Source: Bacillota bacterium (lineage in GTDB: Bacteria; Bacillota; Clostridia; Lachnospirales; Lachnospiraceae). From it: DNA of 11,758 nt. Position numbers and translations under genes: made by a program. The stretch lies in assembly GCA_022717655.1 (NCBI GenBank), contig JAIIAN010000089.1, positions 1 through 11,758 on the forward strand, given 5' to 3'. Positions 6,942-11,758 of this stretch are shown one piece after another; position 1 is the first letter of the stretch; each line of letters starts with the position of its first letter. The notes beneath the pieces were generated by a model. That model worked only from the letters and a program-made list of their open reading frames with translations, was not told the origin of the DNA and searched no databases.

Positions 6942-8255
6942 ATGAGTGAAAAAATTACAAGAGAAAATAGAAAATTCAAATTTGAAACATTACAGCTTCA
7001 TGTAGGTCAGGAAAAACCAGACCCAGTAACAGATGCAAGAGTGGTTCCAATTTATCAGACATCATCTTATGTATTCCGTAACTGCGACCATGCAGCAGCA
7101 AGATTTGGTCTTGCCGATGCAGGTAACATCTACGGACGTTTAACAAACCCGACAGAAGATGTATTTGAACAGAGAATGGCAGCACTGGAAGGTGGTGTAG
7201 CAGCATTAGCAGTTGCATCTGGTGCAGCAGCTATCACATACACAATTGAAAACCTTGCACAGAATGGTGATCATATTGTATCTGCAAAAAATATCTATGG
7301 TGGTTCTTTCAACCTGTTACTGCACACACTGCCACAGTATGGCGTAACAACAACATTTGTAGATATCTTCAACTATGATGAAGTAGAAGCTGCAATTCAG
7401 GAAAACACAAAAGCAATCTACATTGAAACACTTGGAAACCCGAACTCTGATGTAGTTGATATTGAGGCATTGGCAAATATTGCACATAAACATAAAATTC
7501 CGCTTGTTGTAGATAATACATTCGCAACTCCATACCTTGTAAGACCAATCGAATATGGTGCAGATATCGTTGTACATTCTGCTACAAAATTCATCGGTGG
7601 ACATGGTACAACAATCGGTGGTGTTATCGTAGACAGTGGTAAATTTGACTGGGAAGGTTCAGGAAAATTCCCGTCCTTAACAGAGCCAAACCCAAGCTAT
7701 CATGGAATCAGCTTTACAAAAGCAGTAGGACCAGCAGCTTTCGTTACAAAAATCCGTGCAATCTTACTTCGTGATACAGGTGCAACAATTTCTCCGTTCC
7801 ACTCATTCATCTTCCTTCAGGGACTGGAAACATTATCCCTTAGAGTAGAACGTCACGTAGAAAATGCATTAAAAGTAGTAGAATACTTAAATAACCATCC
7901 ACAGGTAGAAAAAGTACATCATCCGTCTGTATCTGATGATGCAACTCAGAAAGAACTGTACGCAAAATACTTCCCGAACGGCGGTGGTTCTATCTTTACA
8001 TTTGAAATCAAAGGAGATGCTCAGAAAGCAAAAGACTTTATTGATAATCTGGAATTATTCTCCTTACTGGCAAACGTTGCTGACGTAAAATCTCTGGTTA
8101 TTCATCCAGCAACAACTACACACAGCCAGTGCACAGAAGAAGAACTGTTAGACCAGGGAATCAAGCCAAATACAATTCGTTTATCCATTGGTACAGAAAA
8201 CATTGACGATATCATCCAGGATTTGGATGAAGCATTCAAAGCCGTACAGGACTAA
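6942..8255 (+). CDS. metY: O-acetylhomoserine sulfhydrylase (aminocarboxypropyltransferase)
   Basis: PLP enzyme of the Cys/Met metabolism family that makes homocysteine from O-acetylhomoserine and sulfide (direct sulfhydrylation), in the cytoplasm. At 437 aa it has the longer form typical of MetY; MetB/MetC are about 380-400. The N-terminal FETLQLHVGQ (14-23), YGRLTNPT (64-71), the ALEGG..ALAVASG stretch (81-94), VVDNTFATPYL (189-199) and SATKFIGGHGT with the PLP lysine Lys216 are all present. The extra segment after the PLP lysine with FPSLTEPNPSYHG is characteristic of OAH sulfhydrylases. ATG 6942 has AGAGGA (6927-6932) at 9 bases; the gene follows cysK by 41 bases. Homoserine for this pathway would come from hom upstream; the acetyltransferase is not in the window. 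Confidence 0.93.
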   Translation: MSEKITRENRKFKFETLQLHVGQEKPDPVTDARVVPIYQTSSYVFRNCDHAAARFGLADAGNIYGRLTNPTEDVFEQRMAALEGGVAALAVASGAAAITYTIENLAQNGDHIVSAKNIYGGSFNLLLHTLPQYGVTTTFVDIFNYDEVEAAIQENTKAIYIETLGNPNSDVVDIEALANIAHKHKIPLVVDNTFATPYLVRPIEYGADIVVHSATKFIGGHGTTIGGVIVDSGKFDWEGSGKFPSLTEPNPSYHGISFTKAVGPAAFVTKIRAILLRDTGATISPFHSFIFLQGLETLSLRVERHVENALKVVEYLNNHPQVEKVHHPSVSDDATQKELYAKYFPNGGGSIFTFEIKGDAQKAKDFIDNLELFSLLANVADVKSLVIHPATTTHSQCTEEELLDQGIKPNTIRLSIGTENIDDIIQDLDEAFKAVQD

Positions 8256-8257
8256 GA

Positions 8258-8701
8258 ATGAGCTTTTCTAAAAAGACCAGATATGGTTTAACTTCGTTGA
8301 TTGATTTGGCAGTGAATTCCAAAAATGGACCGGTTTCTCTGGGAAGTATTGCAAAGAGAAACGGAATTTCACAACAGTTTTTAGAACAGATTTTTGCAGC
8401 CTTTCGAGGTGCGAGACTTGTACGAAGCGTAAAAGGACCTCAGGGAGGTTATCAACTGGCAAAAAGTGCAGATGAAGTTACAGTAGCAGATGTCTTACAG
8501 GTTTTGGAGGGAACTTATCATTTAGATGACCAGGTTGCCCAGCCAAACAGTGAGTACATGGGAATTGCAGATACAATTCAGCGTCTTGTAATTGATAAAG
8601 TAAATCATGAATTGGATGCTGTGTTGGAAAATCTGACAATATCACAACTGGAACTGTATTATTCCGAGCACTATGACAGGCAGGAAATGTACTATATTTA
8701 A
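8258..8701 (+). CDS. Rrf2 family regulator without cysteines, CymR-like
   Basis: A 147-aa transcriptional regulator with the Rrf2 winged helix: N-terminal KKTRYGLTSLIDLA (5-18), helix-turn-helix at about 28-50 (SIAKRNGISQQFLEQIFAAF) and the wing motif KGPQGGYQLA (59-68). It has no cysteine anywhere, so it cannot hold the Fe-S cluster of IscR or NsrR; this fits CymR, the cysteine-metabolism repressor of B. subtilis and S. aureus, which uses CysK as a partner. It starts 2 bases after the metY stop, with a modest AGG (8248-8250), so it is co-transcribed and probably coupled. Inference: a repressor of this operon that is itself made from it (negative feedback). The effector and targets are not shown by the sequence. 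Confidence 0.88.
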   Translation: MSFSKKTRYGLTSLIDLAVNSKNGPVSLGSIAKRNGISQQFLEQIFAAFRGARLVRSVKGPQGGYQLAKSADEVTVADVLQVLEGTYHLDDQVAQPNSEYMGIADTIQRLVIDKVNHELDAVLENLTISQLELYYSEHYDRQEMYYI

Positions 8702-8708
8702 AAAGAAC

Positions 8709-8747
8709 ACCGGAGAGTTTTCTTTTAAGAGGACTCTTCGGTTTTTT
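8709..8747 (+). terminator. Rho-independent terminator after the cys operon
   Basis: ACCGGAGAG (8709-8717) pairs with CTCTTCGGT (8734-8742) with one G-U pair, and the stem can extend inward through the TTTTC/GAGGA bases. TTTTTT (8742-8747) follows. It starts 8 bases after the Rrf2 stop. Confidence 0.88.
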
Positions 8748-8796
8748 ATTTCATAATTTATTTCTAAATCTCGCAGAAAGTGCTTTTTTTCTTGCC

Positions 8797-8825
8797 TTGA
8801 ATACATAGTAAGCACATGGTAAAAT
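8797..8825 (+). promoter_or_regulatory. Promoter of the second Rrf2 gene
   Basis: TTGAAT (8797-8802, 4/6) and TAAAAT (8820-8825, 5/6) are separated by exactly 17 bases. The predicted start near 8832 leaves a leader of about 86 bases that contains the tandem decamers. The region 8748-8796 upstream is AT-rich with a T7 run and no gene. Confidence 0.65.
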
Positions 8826-8840
8826 AGGAAATATGGATGG

Positions 8841-8896
8841 AACAATGAGTATCAAAGAATATCAAAAAATATCAAAAAATTTGAAGGCACATTGTT
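8841..8896 (+). repeat. 7-bp inverted repeat enclosing the decamer array
   Basis: AACAATG (8841-8847) and CATTGTT (8890-8896) are perfect reverse complements 42 bases apart. They bracket the three decamers and end 7 bases before the GGAGG ribosome binding site. A stem in the mRNA or two half-sites for a DNA-binding dimer are both possible. Confidence 0.5.
8851..8880 (+). repeat. Three tandem 10-base repeats in the leader of the second Rrf2 gene
   Basis: ATCAAAGAAT (8851-8860), ATCAAAAAAT (8861-8870) and ATCAAAAAAT (8871-8880) follow one another without gaps; only one base differs. A period of 10 bases places each unit on nearly the same helix face and phases the A-tracts, which may bend DNA. 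The last unit continues into TTTGA (8880-8884), making a short TCAAA-AAA-TTTGA dyad. The array is downstream of the predicted transcription start and about 24 bases before the ribosome binding site. Confidence 0.85.
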
Positions 8897-8917
8897 GAAA
8901 TATGGAGGTAGTTTTAA

Positions 8918-9349
8918 ATGAAAATATCAACAAGAGGACGTTATGCAATCCGTGTCATGTTAGATTTGGCAGAACATAATACAGGAGAATATATTCCGCT
9001 TATGGACATTGCGAAGAGACAGGAAATTTCAGAAAAATATCTGGAATCCATTGTTGCTTCGCTTAGCAAAAATGGTTTTGTGCGTGCCCAGAGAGGAAAA
9101 GGGGGCGGTTACAGACTAGTAAAAGCACCGACGGATTATTCGATAGGAAGCATTTTAAAGGTGACAGAAGGCTCGCTTGCACCGGTTGCGTGTCTGGAGG
9201 GAGAAGTCAATACCTGTGAGCGCGCAAATGAATGTAAAACATTAAAAATGTGGGAAGATTTCCATAAGCTGGTTCAGGATTATTTTGATAAAATCTCTTT
9301 GCAGGATTTAATCGGAAATGGTGAAGATGTAGGAAACTATGTCATTTAA
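8918..9349 (+). CDS. Rrf2 family Fe-S regulator, IscR-like
   Basis: A 143-aa Rrf2 winged-helix regulator: STRGRYAIRVMLDLA (4-18), helix-turn-helix at about 28-50 and wing RGKGGGYRLVKAP (59-71). Unlike its upstream neighbour it has three cysteines, Cys92, Cys100 and Cys106 (C-x7-C-x5-C), in the loop where IscR and NsrR bind their Fe-S cluster; E. coli IscR has x5 in both gaps, and the longer first gap is, from memory, common in Firmicutes. It is expected to sense Fe-S status, redox or NO. No iscS/iscU/suf gene follows in the window, so the usual autoregulated isc operon is absent here. ATG 8918 has GGAGG (8904-8908) at 9 bases. An ABC-F gene follows after 70 bases. Confidence 0.88.
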   Translation: MKISTRGRYAIRVMLDLAEHNTGEYIPLMDIAKRQEISEKYLESIVASLSKNGFVRAQRGKGGGYRLVKAPTDYSIGSILKVTEGSLAPVACLEGEVNTCERANECKTLKMWEDFHKLVQDYFDKISLQDLIGNGEDVGNYVI

Positions 9350-9364
9350 CTAAATCAAGGAGCG

Positions 9365-9388
9365 AAGCGGATTGTGAATATCCGTTTT
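9365..9388 (+). terminator. Weak hairpin with short U-tract between Rrf2 and ABC-F genes
   Basis: AAGCGGAT (9365-9372) pairs with ATCCGTTT (9380-9387), with one G-U pair and a 7-base loop, and TTTT spans 9385-9388. The U-tract is short, so this is at most a partial terminator that would lower expression of the ABC-F gene relative to the regulator. No separate promoter for the ABC-F gene is clear. Confidence 0.4.
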
Positions 9389-9419
9389 ACAGAAAGAAGG
9401 CAAGGGGAAGAAAGAAAAA

Positions 9420-11228
9420 ATGAATATATTAAATATTGAACATGTCAGCAAGATATTTGGAGATAAGAAAATCTTTGATGATGTCTCCTATGGAGTACAG
9501 GAGGGTGATAAGATTGGAATCGTTGGTTTAAATGGAACAGGAAAAACAACGATGCTCAATATTATTGCAGGAGCAGAAGAACCAGATGAAGGGCAGATTA
9601 TCATGCAAAATGGAATCCGTCTTGCCTATCTGTCGCAAAATCCATATTTTCCGGAAAATGCAACGGTTTTGTCCTATGCACTGGATGGAATAGATGAGAC
9701 AGACTGGACGGCACAAAGCGAGGTAAAAAGTGCCCTGAATCAGCTTGGAATAATAGACCACGAACAGAGGGTGAGTGAGCTTTCCGGTGGACAAAAGAAA
9801 AAAGTTGCGCTTGCAAAAGTATTGACTGGTTCGTTTGATATCTTATTGTTAGATGAGCCGACAAACCACTTAGACAGTGGTATGCTTGCATGGCTGGAAG
9901 ATTATCTGAAACGCTATAAAGGCGTTGTGATTATGGTAACGCATGACCGTTATTTCTTAGATAAAGTAACGAATAAGATTCTTGAAATTTCTCATGGAAA
10001 TTTATATAGTTATGAGTCAAATTATTCCGGATTTCTGGAATTAAAAGCGCAAAGAGAAGAGATGGAACTTGCATCTGAGCGGAAACGCCAGAGTGTGCTT
10101 CGGATGGAACTGGAATGGGCAAAGCGTGGCTGTCGTGCCAGAAGTACCAAACAAAGAGCAAGATTAGAGCGTCTGGAAGCATTAAAAAATGGCAAAGCAC
10201 CGGTACAGGAACAGGTATTGGAACTGGATTCCGTAGAAACCAGAATGGGAAAGAAAACCGTAGAACTTCATCATATCAGCAAGCGGTATGGAGAAAAAAA
10301 TCTGGTGGAAGATTTTGATTATATTGTGCTTAGAAATCAAAGACTTGCGTTTGTAGGTCCAAATGGCTGTGGAAAGTCAACGATATTAAAAATGATTGCA
10401 GGGCTTGTAGAGCCGGATTCCGGTCAGATTGAGATTGGAGAAACTGTGAAAATCGGATATTTTGCACAGGAAGTACCGGATATGAATACCAATCAGAGAG
10501 TGATTGATTATATCAAAGATATTGCAGAGTATGTTCCGACTCGTGAGGGAAGAATTACGGCATCCCAGATGTTAGAGCGGTTTTTATTTACTCCGGATAT
10601 GCAGTATGCACCGGTATCCAAGCTTTCTGGAGGAGAACAAAAAAGACTGTATTTGTTGAGCGTATTAATTTCTGCACCAAACTGCCTGATTTTGGATGAA
10701 ATTTCCAATGATATGGATATTCCGACTTTGACCATTTTGGAGGATTATCTGAACTATTTTTCTGGAATTGTAATCACAGTGTCCCATGACCGTTATTTTT
10801 TGGATAATGTAGTGGACCGAATTTTTGAATTGGATGGCTGTGGTCATTTACAGCAGTATGAAGGTGGATATACCGATTATGTTGAGGCAAAACTGGCAAG
10901 GACAGGAAGTAGTGTAGACGGACTTTTAAAACCAGAGAAAAAAGAAAAGAAAGAAACGACGCAAAAAGACTGGAAGCAGAATCGTCCGCAGAAATTAAAA
11001 TTTTCTTATAAAGAACAAAGAGAATTTGAGACAATAGATGATGACATTGCAGAATTAGAGGAAAAAATAGAATTTTTGGATGCTGAGATGGTAAAAAATG
11101 CAACAAATTCTATGAAGCTTTCAGAATTAATGAAAGAAAAAGAAGAAGCAGAACAGAAATTAGAAGAAAAAATGGACCGATGGGTGTATTTAAATGATTT
11201 AGCGGAGAAAATAGAAGCACAGAAGTAA
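9420..11228 (+). CDS. ABC-F family ATPase, Uup subfamily
   Basis: Soluble duplicated ATPase (602 aa) that acts on the ribosome and not in transport; it has no membrane segments. First ATPase domain: Walker A GLNGTGKT (36-43), signature LSGGQ (121-125), Walker B LLLDEPTNHLD (142-152), switch THDRYFLD. The inter-domain linker (about 205-260) holds the arginine-rich AKRGCRARSTKQRARLERL helix typical of Uup. Second domain: Walker A GPNGCGKS (313-320), signature LSGGE (402-406), Walker B LILDEISNDMD (423-433). A charged coiled-coil C-terminal domain (about 510-602) matches the Uup DNA-binding/coiled-coil extension. Uup of E. coli affects transposon precise excision and ribosome assembly or rescue. 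The second box has DEIS in place of DEPT; the catalytic Glu is kept. ATG 9420 has AAGGGGA (9402-9408) at 11 bases. Antibiotic-resistance ABC-F proteins generally lack this C-terminal domain, so a resistance role is unlikely. Confidence 0.92.
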   Translation: MNILNIEHVSKIFGDKKIFDDVSYGVQEGDKIGIVGLNGTGKTTMLNIIAGAEEPDEGQIIMQNGIRLAYLSQNPYFPENATVLSYALDGIDETDWTAQSEVKSALNQLGIIDHEQRVSELSGGQKKKVALAKVLTGSFDILLLDEPTNHLDSGMLAWLEDYLKRYKGVVIMVTHDRYFLDKVTNKILEISHGNLYSYESNYSGFLELKAQREEMELASERKRQSVLRMELEWAKRGCRARSTKQRARLERLEALKNGKAPVQEQVLELDSVETRMGKKTVELHHISKRYGEKNLVEDFDYIVLRNQRLAFVGPNGCGKSTILKMIAGLVEPDSGQIEIGETVKIGYFAQEVPDMNTNQRVIDYIKDIAEYVPTREGRITASQMLERFLFTPDMQYAPVSKLSGGEQKRLYLLSVLISAPNCLILDEISNDMDIPTLTILEDYLNYFSGIVITVSHDRYFLDNVVDRIFELDGCGHLQQYEGGYTDYVEAKLARTGSSVDGLLKPEKKEKKETTQKDWKQNRPQKLKFSYKEQREFETIDDDIAELEEKIEFLDAEMVKNATNSMKLSELMKEKEEAEQKLEEKMDRWVYLNDLAEKIEAQK

Positions 11229-11377
11229 GAATACTCAGAAAAATCAAAAGAAAGTATGCGTGAATTTACCTGTGCAAACCTGCTTTCCATTCTTGGAAAA
11301 AAACCGGCTGTAACGCTTGTGTGAAAATTGCTTGTATGATATTCTGATAGAAAAGGTATCAGAAAGGAGTATATTTT

Positions 11378-11758
11378 ATGAGCCAGACAAGAAAAAATCT
11401 GATTGTAGGACAGTCAGGAGGACCAACTGCGGCAATTAACAGCAGTCTTTATGGAGTGGTAAAAGAAGGACTTCGCCAGAAAGAAAAAATTGCGCATGTA
11501 TATGGAATGGTAAATGGAATTGAAGGATTTTTAAATGGAACTGTACTGGATTTTGAAGAAGCACTTCCGGGGGAAGAGTTAGAATATCTAAAGACAACAC
11601 CCGGAGCATATCTGGGTTCTTGCAGATATAAGCTTCCGGAAGATTTGGAAGATGAGGTATATCCGAAATTATTTCAAAAATTTGAAGAGTTAGAAATCGG
11701 TTATTTCTTCTACATCGGTGGAAATGATTCGATGGATACAGTAAGCAAACTTTCCAGA
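11378..11758 (+). CDS. pfp: PPi-dependent 6-phosphofructokinase (3' partial)
   Basis: The first 127 codons are present and the frame is open to the window edge. It phosphorylates fructose 6-phosphate with pyrophosphate, a reversible glycolytic step in many anaerobes. The N-terminal VGQSGGPTAAINSSLYG is the nucleotide/PPi-binding loop, and KTTPGAYLGSCRYKL follows. YIGGNDSMDTV near the right edge is the key evidence: ATP-dependent PfkA has GGDGS at this place, while Asp in GGNDS marks PPi-dependent enzymes. ATG 11378 has a strong AAAGGAG (11363-11369) at 8 bases. The 149-base gap before it (11229-11377) holds no convincing terminator; a weak TTGTGT/TATTCT pair (11317-11345, 17-base spacer) is the best promoter guess. 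The PPi preference is inferred from the motif. Confidence 0.92.
   Translation, partial: MSQTRKNLIVGQSGGPTAAINSSLYGVVKEGLRQKEKIAHVYGMVNGIEGFLNGTVLDFEEALPGEELEYLKTTPGAYLGSCRYKLPEDLEDEVYPKLFQKFEELEIGYFFYIGGNDSMDTVSKLSR

Noticed and set aside
8784..8790. T7 run as a second terminator
   Set aside because: Only a 4-5 bp A/T stem with a tiny loop precedes it; it is part of the AT-rich promoter region.
10115..10318. Plus-strand 67-codon frame inside the ABC-F gene
   Set aside because: It is out of frame within the conserved Uup linker, with low-complexity content; a shadow of the real gene.
11284..11299. TTTCCA/TGGAAA hairpin as the terminator of the ABC-F gene
   Set aside because: Six base pairs only, followed by A residues and CCGG, with no T run on either strand.
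1..11758. Mobile element, prophage, defence island or CRISPR array
   Set aside because: No transposase, integrase, terminal repeats or spacer-like arrays are present; the only tandem repeat is the short decamer array at 8851-8880.

Overview
The window is an ordinary chromosomal stretch of an AT-rich Gram-positive anaerobe, most likely a clostridium of the Lachnospiraceae type. The evidence is a two-subunit oxygen-sensitive class I fumarase, a PPi-dependent phosphofructokinase, Rrf2-type regulators, strong GGAGG-like ribosome binding sites, Bacillus-like promoters and U-tailed terminators. The genus cannot be fixed from this sequence alone. All genes are on the + strand. I see no mobile elements, CRISPR array, tRNA or rRNA. 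No gene-free stretch exceeds 300 bases.

Layout. (1) 1-1387: class I fumarate hydratase alpha subunit (5' end outside the window) and beta subunit, closed by a terminator. (2) 1410-2319: a single gene with its own promoter, encoding a protein with an SseB-like C-terminal domain, followed by a hairpin without a U-tract. (3) 2351-5787: a PHP-domain metal-dependent hydrolase, homoserine dehydrogenase (start overlaps the PHP stop by 4 bases) and a DHHA1-containing alanyl-tRNA editing protein, closed by a strong terminator. (4) 5839-8747: a promoter with near-consensus elements drives cysteine synthase, O-acetylhomoserine sulfhydrylase and a cysteine-free Rrf2 regulator that resembles CymR. A terminator closes this operon. 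(5) 8797-11228: a second promoter, an unusual leader with three tandem decamers inside an inverted repeat, a second Rrf2 regulator carrying three cysteines suitable for an Fe-S cluster (IscR-like), and an Uup-type ABC-F ATPase. (6) 11378-end: the start of a PPi-dependent 6-phosphofructokinase, cut by the window edge.

How they fit together. Homoserine dehydrogenase supplies homoserine. After acetylation by an enzyme not in this window, OAH sulfhydrylase could turn it into homocysteine using sulfide, while cysteine synthase makes cysteine from O-acetylserine. The Rrf2 gene in the same operon is the obvious candidate to sense sulfur status. In Bacillus subtilis and Staphylococcus aureus the related CymR works together with CysK. 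The fumarase, phosphofructokinase and Uup genes are separate housekeeping units.

I found no clearly new multi-gene system. The points most worth a second look are the self-contained sulfur regulation module with candidate operators, the repeat-bearing leader of the second Rrf2 gene, the tight coupling of an uncharacterised PHP hydrolase to homoserine dehydrogenase, and the two-module architecture of the SseB-like protein.
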